Source: Litorimonas sp039962885
GTDB lineage: Bacteria > Pseudomonadota > Alphaproteobacteria > Caulobacterales > Maricaulaceae
Reading direction: 5' to 3'
DNA length: 7,013 nt
Assembly: GCA_039962885.1 (NCBI GenBank)
Contig: JBDVGI010000005.1
Span: 1-7,013 of the forward strand
Of this stretch, positions 1 to 5,809 are shown piece after piece. The notes below the pieces were generated by a model. The model did not search any database. It had not been told where the DNA came from and worked only from the letters and a program-made list of their open reading frames with translations. Position 1 is the first letter of the stretch, and each line of letters begins with the position of its first letter. A program made the position numbers and the translations under genes.

Positions 1-372
1 AGGGCTTTGCGGATCACAAAAGTAAACATCAACATTGGTCTTCACGGTGAACCGTTTGTGGTCTGCTAACTCATGTCCTCGGTCCCATGTCAGAGATTTA
101 TAGAGCTCATCGGGAAGTCTCGATGCATGTTTGATGAGCCCATTCACAACCGTTTGCGTCTTTCGGTCTGAGAGCTTCATCAGCATGACATAGCGAGAAT
201 GCCGCTCTACAAGCGTACCGATAAAGCTATGATTGGGTCCGCAGATAAGGTCGCCTTCCCAATGACCAGGCACGGCGCGGTCTTCAACCTCTGGCGGCCG
301 CTCACTGATTGAGATGGCGTCACGGATACTACCGCGCCTGTCCTTGTCTTTCTGTGTATGACGCGAGCGGCG
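1..372 (-). pseudogene. IS30-family transposase, internal fragment, N-terminus lost
   Basis: Reading the minus strand from 372 gives 124 open codons that continue past the left edge of the window. The translation carries the IS30 hallmark PGHWEGDLI, whose Asp (codon at 250-252) is the first catalytic acid. It also carries LTWDRGHELADHKRF, whose Asp (codon at 82-84) is the second. The stretch DPQSP at the edge is the usual lead-in to the third acid, a Glu, which lies outside the window. SISERPPEVEDRAVPGHWEG is typical of the family just before the DDE core. IS30 transposases are usually about 320-350 residues with an N-terminal helix-turn-helix region of 100 or more residues. That region is missing here: the frame runs into integrase sequence at about 372, and I see no terminal inverted repeat. 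The element is therefore probably dead, although its left half cannot be seen. The family call is very secure; the inactive status is an inference from the junction. Confidence 0.93.
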
Positions 373-586
373 TATGATTGCGGCGGGCGCTAAAGCACTC
401 GGGATTGCCGGCAACACTAAGAACCACACTTTTCGGGCCACAGGGATTACCCATTTCCTTGAAGGGGGCGGCAGAGTTGATGACGCACAAGACATTGCCA
501 ATCATGCCGATAGTTCTACAACGCGGCGCTACGATCGCCGTTCGAACCAGAGGCTGATCGGTGTATTGAAACAGGTGGACTATTAA
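362..586 (+). pseudogene. Tyrosine recombinase/phage-type integrase, C-terminal fragment
   Basis: The frame is open only from 362, after an in-frame TGA at 359-361, to the TAA at 584-586. An ATG at 374 gives 70 residues. The translation holds the second half of a tyrosine recombinase active site: the HxxR box in NHTFRATGITHFLEGGG (His18, Arg21 counted from that ATG), the second conserved His in IANHADSSTTRRYDRR (His44), and the probable Tyr nucleophile Tyr53. The core-binding domain, the first catalytic Arg and the Lys are absent, so this cannot be a working recombinase of roughly 300-400 residues. The missing upstream part is replaced by the IS30 fragment on the other strand. There is no ribosome binding site before the ATG, so expression is doubtful. 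No tRNA or obvious attachment site is visible next to its 3' end. Confidence 0.9.
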
Positions 587-606
587 TGTTACGTCGTCAG
601 AGCTTT

Positions 607-631
607 AGAGTGTCCAAAAACAGGACACTCT
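607..631. terminator. Stem-loop after the integrase remnant
   Basis: AGAGTGTCC (607-615) and GGACACTCT (623-631) form a perfect 9-bp stem with a 7-base loop. It lies 20 bases after the integrase stop and 22 bases beyond the end of the opposing hydrolase gene. On the plus strand it is followed only by TATTGG, so the U-tract is poor, and on the minus strand there is no U-tract. It may work as a weak or bidirectional terminator between convergent genes. It could instead be a recombination or repeat remnant. Confidence 0.5.
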
Positions 632-653
632 TATTGGCTTGATTTTGTGTTTT

Positions 654-1568
654 CTAATCCCGAATGGCGGCGTTAAGCTCTTCATAAAAAGCAACCGGGT
701 TGTCTTTCATGATAAAATGAAAGCTTCCGTCGATAACCGCAATATTTGTTTGGGAAGCTAGACTGTATTGCGTTGAGTAAAGTTCAACGATCGTGTCTCT
801 AGGCAATCCCGTTTCAATATCGAACGGAACCAAAACGGTAAGGGGCTGAGTCAACTTAGATAAAGCTGGTCGTAAGTCTGTGGTCAACAGCTCACCCATG
901 ATGTCCGCAACCATCTCTTGATTTGAGGTTTTTCCCCAAGCCTCTAGTTCTGGTAGAAAACCTTGGGTCTTTGTTAGTCTTGGAAGGCCTGATGCTTGTT
1001 GACGATCAAAGGCCTCACGCGGCATCGTTTTCAATTGCTCGGCCATTGCCAGTCCTTGGACCTTTGACTGTTCAGGAGTGATGCCGGGCATGAACATACC
1101 TGCCAAAAACGGCAAGCTATCTACAATGACGACCTCGTCTATCAAATTTGGATTTTTAATCGCGGCTTTTAAGCTAACAAAGCCACCCATGGAATGACCC
1201 ACTACAACTGTTTCTCGCCCTGGAACTGCCGAGAGGTAATCAGTCAAACCTGTCGCGATAGCGTCGGTGAATCCACTCTCTAATTCAGTAGGGACGGTTC
1301 CGGCAAAACCTGCGACCTGTACAGTGCGTACATCATAATCATCGACGAGATTGATAACCGTGTCATTCCAAACTGAAGCATTACTGGCCAAGCCCGGGAT
1401 CAGAACGATTGTGCGTCCGTCGACATTTCCCGAACGTTTTACATCGATGATATTAGTAGCAAATGCGGTCGGTAGACTAACGGAGTTTGTTGCCACCAAG
1501 CTCGTGTCAGAATTTTGGCCGCAAGATACTAGCAGCCCTGCGAGGGCTGTGAAAAATAGTGTGCGCAT
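654..1568 (-). CDS. Alpha/beta-hydrolase lipoprotein (lipase/esterase-like)
   Basis: This 304-residue protein starts with a short signal peptide ending in the lipobox LVSC (Cys16), so it should be exported and lipid-anchored. The hydrolase fold follows. VLIPGLASNASVW (55-67) is the strand and oxyanion-hole loop. VVVGHSMGGF (121-130) is the nucleophile elbow with Ser126. PFD (248-250) is near the expected acid position, and GSFHFIMKDNP (281-291) gives His284, a placement typical of small alpha/beta hydrolases. The region between about 155 and 225 is probably a lid or cap. The substrate cannot be read from sequence; ester or acyl hydrolysis is the family-level expectation. The minus-strand AAGGA about 7 bases before the ATG supports this start. 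It lies 30 bases after the XRE regulator gene on the same strand and is probably the last gene of that operon. Fold and lipoprotein status are secure; the role is unknown. Confidence 0.88.
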   Translation of the reverse strand: MRTLFFTALAGLLVSCGQNSDTSLVATNSVSLPTAFATNIIDVKRSGNVDGRTIVLIPGLASNASVWNDTVINLVDDYDVRTVQVAGFAGTVPTELESGFTDAIATGLTDYLSAVPGRETVVVGHSMGGFVSLKAAIKNPNLIDEVVIVDSLPFLAGMFMPGITPEQSKVQGLAMAEQLKTMPREAFDRQQASGLPRLTKTQGFLPELEAWGKTSNQEMVADIMGELLTTDLRPALSKLTQPLTVLVPFDIETGLPRDTIVELYSTQYSLASQTNIAVIDGSFHFIMKDNPVAFYEELNAAIRD

Positions 1569-1582
1569 TAGAAGTCCTTCTA
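1569..1582 (-). promoter_or_regulatory. Perfect palindrome over the hydrolase ribosome binding site
   Basis: TAGAAG-TC-CTTCTA is a 6+2+6 palindrome that ends directly at the hydrolase ATG and contains its AAGGA Shine-Dalgarno core. A two-base loop is too tight for a good RNA hairpin. A DNA-binding site or chance are the alternatives. Confidence 0.3.
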
Positions 1583-1598
1583 AAAGTTGGTGTGTCAG

Positions 1599-1799
1599 TT
1601 AAGTGTCATCTGCCGGAAAAAAAATGTGTTGAACGGGCTCATCAAAAAGGCGAGCAATGCGAATTGCGAGATGAAGGCTGGGGTCAAAGCGCCCACGTTC
1701 GATGGAGATAATCGATTGTCGGGAAACACCTAACTGTTCAGCGAGGTCTTGTTGCGACCAACCTGCACTCTTTCGTAAATTTTTGACCGTGTTTTCCAT
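1599..1799 (-). CDS. Small XRE/Cro-family transcriptional regulator
   Basis: This is a 66-residue protein made of little more than one helix-turn-helix domain. SQQDLAEQLGVSRQSIISIE (15-34) is the classic XRE helix 2-turn-helix 3 pattern, followed by the usual RGRFDPSLHLAIRIARLF packing helices and a tail ending FFPADDT. Longer reading of this frame is possible upstream, up to 1910, but that part overlaps the membrane-protein gene and shows no family signal. I therefore chose the ATG at 1799, which gives MENTVKNLRK. That ATG overlaps the preceding gene's TAA as TAATG, a sign of translational coupling. The protein is expected to bind DNA as a dimer, most plausibly at the two palindromes upstream of the first gene of this operon. 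Repressors of this short type are commonly paired with a small membrane protein. That the regulator is controlled by, or controls, its membrane partner is an inference. Confidence 0.92.
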   Translation of the reverse strand: MENTVKNLRKSAGWSQQDLAEQLGVSRQSIISIERGRFDPSLHLAIRIARLFDEPVQHIFFPADDT

Positions 1800-2188
1800 T
1801 AGTAGCGTTTCCTGATAATCGGAATGCAAAGCCCCCAAAGTCCAATCATTGCCGGGCCAAAAAATATTGTAGGGACTTTTGGTGCGCCAGCATTTTCGGC
1901 GAAACCCCAAACCACAAAGAACAGACCCAAAATCATACCTCCCAAAGCGAAAGCCTCCGAGAAAAGTCGTTGGTAATACTCATCTATCCGCTTGTAATGT
2001 CGGATGATGGCCCAGAATGCGAAAATTAAGGGTACAGCGGGTAAGAGCTCTAGCCAACGACCATCCGATTCCGAATAACCATCCGGCCGCGTCGAGACCA
2101 CAATCATAAGCGTCGCGAAGTAGGCCAGCATCGTGGTCCCGAATTCAAGCGTATATTGCCGAATGCCTTGTGTAAAACCGAGTTTCAT
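1799..2188 (-). CDS. Four-helix membrane protein, partner of the XRE regulator
   Basis: This 129-residue protein has four hydrophobic segments of membrane-spanning length, at about 12-31, 47-63, 76-95 and 104-124, and a basic C-terminal end (RKRY). The short stretch between helices 2 and 3 is charged (RHYKRIDEYYQR, 63-74) and is the most motif-like part. I recognise the general pattern from small proteobacterial membrane proteins encoded just before an XRE regulator, but I cannot name a function. The minus-strand AAAGGAG lies 5 bases before the ATG, an excellent ribosome binding site. This is the first gene of the operon: it overlaps the regulator by one base (TAATG), and the lipoprotein hydrolase follows. 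Two palindromes at 2200-2217 and 2236-2253 sit in its leader and promoter. A signal-sensing or sequestering role toward the regulator is possible but is inference. Confidence 0.8.
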   Translation of the reverse strand: MKLGFTQGIRQYTLEFGTTMLAYFATLMIVVSTRPDGYSESDGRWLELLPAVPLIFAFWAIIRHYKRIDEYYQRLFSEAFALGGMILGLFFVVWGFAENAGAPKVPTIFFGPAMIGLWGLCIPIIRKRY

Positions 2189-2199
2189 AGAATCTCCTT

Positions 2200-2217
2200 T
2201 GTAAAGTATGCCTTACT
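2200..2217 (-). promoter_or_regulatory. Candidate operator 1 for the XRE operon
   Basis: TGTAAAGTATGCCTTACT has dyad symmetry (GTAA...TTAC plus an inner G/C and A/T pair) and directly abuts the AAAGGAG of the membrane-protein gene. It shares TGTAAAGT and its spacing with a second site at 2236-2253. Binding here would block the transcript leader. The regulator at 1599-1799 is the natural candidate ligand (inference). Confidence 0.5.
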
Positions 2218-2235
2218 TAACAGATGGAAAATAAA

Positions 2236-2253
2236 TGTAAAGTCTATTTTACA
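2236..2253 (-). promoter_or_regulatory. Candidate operator 2 overlapping a possible -10 box
   Basis: TGTAAAGTCTATTTTACA is an imperfect 18-bp palindrome; the 7-bp arms ATGTAAA/TTTACAT span 2235-2254. Its start is 36 bp from the start of operator 1. On the minus strand it contains TAAAAT (2251-2246), a five-of-six match to a -10 box, with no good -35. Start of transcription would fall near 2239, leaving operator 1 inside the leader. Occupancy would be expected to repress, as for an autoregulated operon. Confidence 0.5.
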
Positions 2254-2363
2254 TAATTTAGCCTACCCATAAAAATAGAAAGCCAAGCGTCTTAAAATTG
2301 CCAAAACTAAACCACTGGAATAGTGTTGATTTTGTCCATTTTTTCCACTCGGCTTGATGATAT

Positions 2364-2585
2364 TTAGGCGATAATCCGCTTCTCAAAATCAATATCAAAC
2401 CGCCCATACGGATTGACGTGATTGTAAATCAAAGGCGTTACTCCGCGTAAGTCCTCTTTGGAAAGCCTGTCTTTCCATTCAGGCCTAGCGACCACGTTTT
2501 GATACATTTGGGTGTTCACATCAACCATGCAGTTTTGCACCAGATGGAGCGCTTGAACCGCCACTTCCTGATCTTCGCGTTTACA
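2364..2585 (-). pseudogene. Tn3-family transposase, C-terminal remnant
   Basis: On the minus strand the translation ends with LRGVTPLIYNHVNPYGRFDI and then DFEKRIIA before a TAA at 2366-2364. This is the diagnostic tail of Tn3-family transposases, in which an (L/I)xPL(I/F)(Y/W)xH(V/I)NPYG motif occurs a few residues from the end. Before it, EVAVQALHLVQNCMVDVNTQ fits the preceding helix of the family. The homology-like sequence begins near KREDQEV, so it extends upstream of the GTG at 2564. The frame closes at a TAG at 2615-2613. Tn3 transposases are about 950-1000 residues, so more than 90 percent is gone, including the DDE residues. No 38-bp terminal repeat or resolvase is recognisable nearby. 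It cannot be functional. Confidence 0.85.
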
Positions 2586-2728
2586 CCACTTGGGAAGAAG
2601 GGTTTGATAAAGCTAGTGACCTGCGAAAAACAGCGGGCGAGATTGAGTTTCAAGTTCTCAAATATAAAAATGAGCCTAATAAGATTGTCCATTTCTCTAT
2701 CTAAATGAATTAGAGAGCGGCGTTCTAT

Positions 2729-2758
2729 AGGGGCTGCTTTAGAGGGTTAACGGCCCCT
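2729..2758. repeat. Inverted repeat, GC-rich arms
   Basis: AGGGGC (2729-2734) and GCCCCT (2753-2758) are perfect 6-bp arms around an 18-base spacer that contains GTTAAC. It lies 39 bases beyond the 3' end of the acetyltransferase gene and between that gene and the Tn3 remnant. It lacks a U-tract on either strand, so a factor-independent terminator is doubtful. A degraded transposon end is possible, but I cannot match it to a known Tn3 repeat. Confidence 0.35.
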
Positions 2759-2797
2759 CAGTCCAGCGGCTTACTTTGAGTGATATCTAAGCAGTCT

Positions 2798-3592
2798 TTA
2801 GAATTCGAAGCAGAGAATACGGTGCTGCGAAACAAAGCCCGCTCGTTCTATCGCCTTTTGCGCGCCGATATTTGAGCTTTCCGTAGAACAAATGAGCTTC
2901 AATCCCTTCTGGCTTCCTATTGGACGAAGGTATTTTAACATAGCTGTCGCAAGCCCATTTTTTCGATGAGCTGGTCCTACAATCATACCAACATCCGCTA
3001 TGCCTGCTTGATTGGGACTGATCCTACATTCGCCTGTAGCAATCAACTCAGTCTCGCGCCAAAGCCCAAACAGCTCTTGTTGCTGAATACGCTCCTCGAA
3101 GTATCCTAATAGCCAGTCTTGGTCTGCTTGAATTGCATCGACCCCAAACGAAACGGCTGTTTTAAGATCTTCTAGCTCAGCAATTCGAAAGCTCATGCCG
3201 GGAGGTGCAACTGGTTTAGCGGGCACTTCACAACTTTCGGCATACATAAGTGCATTCACGGACATTGAGCTTTGATGATCGGCGCATAGTGATAAATATC
3301 TTGGCTCGGCCGTACTGGCGAATGCTCCTGATACGTTCAGTTGTTCTATGCATCGGGCATATACCAAGCGATCAAGTGCTTCATTTTCGACATGAAATCC
3401 AAGCATTTTTCCTTCGGAGTTCACCGAGCAAAAACCGATGACTTCTTTAGCATCTGCCAGTTTCCAATGATCTGCCATTGGTAAGAAAGCGTTCTCCCAC
3501 ATCCCATCAAGTGCGGCGCTTGTTGAAAGCAAATAAACATCTCTTAGTGCGGACACTTCTTGATACGTGCTCTTATGGAAATCTAACGTCAT
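2798..3592 (-). CDS. GNAT-family acetyltransferase with two GNAT-like domains
   Basis: This is a 264-residue protein. The C-terminal half (about 133-264) is a recognisable GNAT domain: FRIAELEDL at its start, then ELIATGECRI, GIADVGMIVGPAHR and the acetyl-CoA pyrophosphate loop R-K-N-G-L-A (210-215) leading into the helix ATAMLKYL. After it come LKLICSTESSNIGAQKAIER and AGF, the usual motif B. The N-terminal half (about 1-125) has the strand-helix-strand layout of a GNAT fold (VIGFCSV, KMLGFHVE, GAFASTAEPRYLSL) but no Q/RxxGxG/A loop. It is probably a decayed domain used for dimer-like packing or substrate binding. The acceptor substrate cannot be predicted. No Shine-Dalgarno is present before the ATG; the promoter arrangement suggests a leaderless mRNA. 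It stands alone, divergent from the kinase gene. Confidence 0.85.
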   Translation of the reverse strand: MTLDFHKSTYQEVSALRDVYLLSTSAALDGMWENAFLPMADHWKLADAKEVIGFCSVNSEGKMLGFHVENEALDRLVYARCIEQLNVSGAFASTAEPRYLSLCADHQSSMSVNALMYAESCEVPAKPVAPPGMSFRIAELEDLKTAVSFGVDAIQADQDWLLGYFEERIQQQELFGLWRETELIATGECRISPNQAGIADVGMIVGPAHRKNGLATAMLKYLRPIGSQKGLKLICSTESSNIGAQKAIERAGFVSQHRILCFEF

Positions 3593-3598
3593 CAGTAT

Positions 3599-3627
3599 AA
3601 TTTAAACCAAGCTGTTAACAATGTCAT
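3599..3627 (-). promoter_or_regulatory. Candidate promoter giving a leaderless acetyltransferase mRNA
   Basis: On the minus strand ATGACA (3627-3622, five of six to the -35 consensus) is followed after 17 bases by TAAATT (3604-3599, four of six to -10). The A of the acetyltransferase ATG is the seventh base after that -10, the usual place for a transcription start. The absence of a ribosome binding site agrees with this. An overlapping TATACT (3599-3594) is a better -10 match but would start inside the coding sequence. Confidence 0.45.
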
Positions 3628-3773
3628 CCAATTAAGTGCCAACCTCTCATCCCAGAGGCTTAAGTTGGGCGATTTTAGGACGCTCGGTTTCGAATAATGA
3701 AGTGAGCCAAATCTAGCATTGAACTTACTGAAAAGAGAAAGGATATACGTATCGCGCTATATTTTTGGGAATG

Positions 3774-3782
3774 TGATATAAT
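3774..3782 (+). promoter_or_regulatory. Extended -10 promoter of the histidine kinase
   Basis: TGATATAAT joins a perfect TATAAT (3777-3782) to an upstream TG in extended -10 spacing. No good -35 is present 16-18 bases upstream, which is common for extended -10 promoters. Transcription would start near 3789, giving a leader of about 55 bases with a short ORF in it. Confidence 0.55.
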
Positions 3783-3800
3783 GTATAAAAATATGGATTT

Positions 3801-3848
3801 ATGTACAGAATTGTGAATAAGTCTATGAGTGGAGGAATTTCTGGATGA
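3801..3848 (+). CDS. Possible 15-codon upstream ORF overlapping the kinase start
   Basis: An ATG at 3801 reads MYRIVNKSMSGGISG and stops at a TGA (3846-3848) that overlaps the kinase ATG as ATGA. An internal ATG at 3825 would give the last 7 codons. The kinase Shine-Dalgarno GGAGGA (3831-3836) lies inside it. No ribosome binding site of its own is evident, so it may be chance; if translated, it would couple to the kinase. No function is claimed. Confidence 0.25.
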   Translation: MYRIVNKSMSGGISG

Positions 3849-4855
3849 AAAACATCACTGAATTTGCAGCTTTTGCAAGCAATCTGTTTGAGCCCGTATT
3901 GGTTGTTGATCCCAGTTCTCAAGCTTTCCATTATATAAATCCCTCTGCCGCAGAGTTATTCGGTTTTGAGGAAGATTTAGAGAGCTATACCCTCTTTGAT
4001 GTGATTGCTGACGCCTCAATACGTCTGAGCAATATTAAAAGCACGATTGCGAATGAAGAGAAGTGGTCGGGTCATGATATTCAGCTGCTTGTCAAAGGAG
4101 GCGACAAGGTTGCCTCCAATATCAATGCCATCTCAGTTGAGGTTGACGGCGAACCGATGATTGCGTTTATGGTCGAAAACCGCAGCACCCAAGACTTGGC
4201 AGATCTGGGCCAGGAAGTTCGCAAGATAGCACATGATATTCGCGGCGCACTGACCACCACGCAATTGGTATGTGAACGGCTTAGCGGACATGAAGATGAG
4301 ACGGTGAGCCGTGCTTCTGAGATTTTAGCACGATCGCTTAATCGTGTGTTTCAGATGTGTTTGCAAATCCTCAACGTTGGAAAAGTTAAAAAGCAGATGC
4401 CGCAATCGGTCGAGTTCTATCTCTCCGACCTGATTTCAGATCTTAACGCATCGCTTATAGGGCCTGATCAGGACTACATGATTAGGCTCAACGCGAGCGA
4501 AGAGATATCAATCGAAGCCGATTATAATCAGATTTATCGGGCGCTCCTCAATCTCTCGCGCAATGCTAGAAACGCCGGAGCGACCCAAATTACGATATCA
4601 GGTGAGAATAGTGACGAGGGCACGCAGATTACGCTATCTGATGATGGGCCGGGTATTCCTGAAGATACTATCCCCAATCTCTTCAAGCACAAAACGCTCT
4701 ATCGCGGCAGCGGTACGGGGCTTGGCCTGATGATTACCCATGAAATTATTACCAACCACAATGGCAGCATTGAGCTTGTTAGAAATGACGCCCAAGGTGC
4801 TATGTTCTCAATCTACCTTCCGAGCGAGTACCATGAGGAGAGTGAGGCCGCCTAA
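3845..4855 (+). CDS. Soluble PAS-domain sensor histidine kinase
   Basis: This 336-residue protein has no signal peptide or membrane helix, so it should sense a cytoplasmic cue. Residues about 5-115 form a PAS-like domain (ASNLFEPVLVVD, HYINPSAAELFGF). The dimerisation/phosphoacceptor region follows, with the H-box IAHDIRGALTTTQ and phosphoacceptor His130, and a second helix ending CLQILNVGK. The ATP-binding domain shows the N box YRALLNLSRNARNAG (231-245), the G1 box DDGPGIP (266-272), an F-like segment PNLFKHKT (277-284) and the G2 box GSGTGLGL (288-295). All key residues are present, so it should be active. The H-box and the CxxILxxGK-type second helix resemble orphan alphaproteobacterial kinases. 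GGAGGA 8 bases before the ATG supports the start. No response regulator is encoded nearby, so its partner must lie elsewhere. The signal is unknown. The gene ends 24 bases before the convergent AhpD-like gene. Confidence 0.92.
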   Translation: MKNITEFAAFASNLFEPVLVVDPSSQAFHYINPSAAELFGFEEDLESYTLFDVIADASIRLSNIKSTIANEEKWSGHDIQLLVKGGDKVASNINAISVEVDGEPMIAFMVENRSTQDLADLGQEVRKIAHDIRGALTTTQLVCERLSGHEDETVSRASEILARSLNRVFQMCLQILNVGKVKKQMPQSVEFYLSDLISDLNASLIGPDQDYMIRLNASEEISIEADYNQIYRALLNLSRNARNAGATQITISGENSDEGTQITLSDDGPGIPEDTIPNLFKHKTLYRGSGTGLGLMITHEIITNHNGSIELVRNDAQGAMFSIYLPSEYHEESEAA

Positions 4856-4879
4856 AGACTTAGGTTCAGATAAAACGCG

Positions 4880-5425
4880 CTACTTGGCTTTGCGGAACTG
4901 TGGATCAATGGGTGTTTCCCAATTATTGGTCACAAAGCTCAACATTTGATAGACAGACATATAGGCGATAATTTCAAGTAATTCAGCCTCTGAAATACCC
5001 GATGATGAAATGTCGGCCAATTCCATCTGGCTAAGCCGTCCATTTCGTGCGTAAAGCTTCTGGACCGTATCAATAAGAGCTCGGCTGCGCGCATCTTTAG
5101 GCGCTGTTCTGTTGAGAATAGCTTCGACATCATCTTCTGGAGCGCCGCACCGCTTGGCTACGTCTTGATGTGCTGTGGTACAATATTCACAGTTTTTTTC
5201 CATTGCTGTCGTAATAGCCACAATTTCTCTGTCTATATCACTAAGGATACCGCCGTTGGTCAGTTCACCCATCATGGCGTGAGCGGCTTTTAAGACCGCT
5301 TCATTGCGCGAGAGCACCCGAAAAACATTTGGTGTTTTTCCGCCAAAACCAACGCCGATTTCCGCAAGGATGGCTTTTACCGTTTTGGGGCCTACGTTTT
5401 CAGTTTTGTCTTTAACCATCGTCAT
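4880..5425 (-). CDS. AhpD/carboxymuconolactone decarboxylase-family protein
   Basis: This 181-residue all-helical protein has the AhpD-type active-site signature: Glu67 in REIVAI, then NCEYCTTAH with Cys79, Cys82 and His86. The Glu-to-Cys distance of 12 and the CxxCxxxH spacing match those of AhpD itself, where the Cys pair reduces peroxiredoxin AhpC and handles peroxides. The length is also that of AhpD-like and peroxidase-related proteins. Residues 28-60 and 115-165 are the helices flanking the core. A peroxide- or thiol-linked redox role is likely; a carboxymuconolactone decarboxylase role is unlikely because those enzymes lack the CxxC pair. Two starts compete: ATG at 5425 and ATG at 5419. 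AAGGTGA sits too close to the first and 6 bases from the second, so 5419 may be the true start. No ahpC or lipoyl-linked partner is nearby. It is convergent with the kinase gene. Confidence 0.88.
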   Translation of the reverse strand: MTMVKDKTENVGPKTVKAILAEIGVGFGGKTPNVFRVLSRNEAVLKAAHAMMGELTNGGILSDIDREIVAITTAMEKNCEYCTTAHQDVAKRCGAPEDDVEAILNRTAPKDARSRALIDTVQKLYARNGRLSQMELADISSSGISEAELLEIIAYMSVYQMLSFVTNNWETPIDPQFRKAK

Positions 5426-5481
5426 TCACCTTAAGCCTCTAAAATATGTTCGCGTGTTCATGATTTTACTTACATATTGAA

Positions 5482-5490
5482 AGTATAACA
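5482..5490 (-). promoter_or_regulatory. Extended -10 promoter candidate for the AhpD-like gene
   Basis: On the minus strand TGTTATACT combines TATACT (five of six to -10) with a TG in extended -10 position. A good -35 is lacking. The transcript would begin near 5475, about 50 bases before the gene. Confidence 0.4.
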
Positions 5491-5693
5491 GTTGGATAAT
5501 TACGAGTTCTATATCCCACAAATGTGAGTAACATGAAATCAAAAAAAAGTGTTCTGGGTCAGATTTGCGCTCATCATCGTTCATATCGGCGGGCAGTAGG
5601 CCGGCGAATTTTGCGTGCGCGTTTTCAGGTTGACATATTTGTCGTCAAAAGCTGAACATTATATTTTATATTGTTGGAGAAATTCGAGTGATG

Positions 5694-5710
5694 TCCGCTT
5701 TAGGGGGCAA
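5694..5710 (+). repeat. Short direct repeat, copy 1
   Basis: TCCGCTTTAGGGGGCAA recurs 116 bases further on as TCCGCTTTGGGGGTAA. Copies of TCCGCTTT plus a G-run remind me of degraded repeat DNA seen between genes in other proteobacteria (recollection, not verified). Confidence 0.4.
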
Positions 5711-5809
5711 CCTACGTTTTGCAAGCGGCCGTTGTGGAGAGAATTACCACCACAATATTCAAACATTACCAGCGGTTGTTATTGGGCGACTTTAAGCCGC
5801 TCAGTTATT

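Noticed and set aside
1351..1602. Plus-strand open frame opposite the hydrolase start
   Set aside because: It lies antisense to the clear lipoprotein signal peptide and oxyanion-loop coding sequence, and its translation shows no motif.
1800..1910. N-terminal extension of the XRE regulator
   Set aside because: The extra residues are an out-of-frame reading of the membrane-protein gene; the TAATG start at 1799 fits the domain boundary.
2499..2708. Plus-strand open frame across the Tn3 remnant
   Set aside because: It is antisense to recognisable transposase sequence, and its own translation has no family signal.
2729..2758. Tn3 terminal inverted repeat
   Set aside because: It has GGGG-rich ends, but it is a close-spaced hairpin and cannot be matched to a known 38-bp Tn3 end by eye.
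5630..5665. Sigma-70 promoter from the perfect TTGACA at 5630-5635
   Set aside because: No acceptable -10 hexamer lies 16-18 bases downstream; the AT-rich TATATT is 24 bases away.
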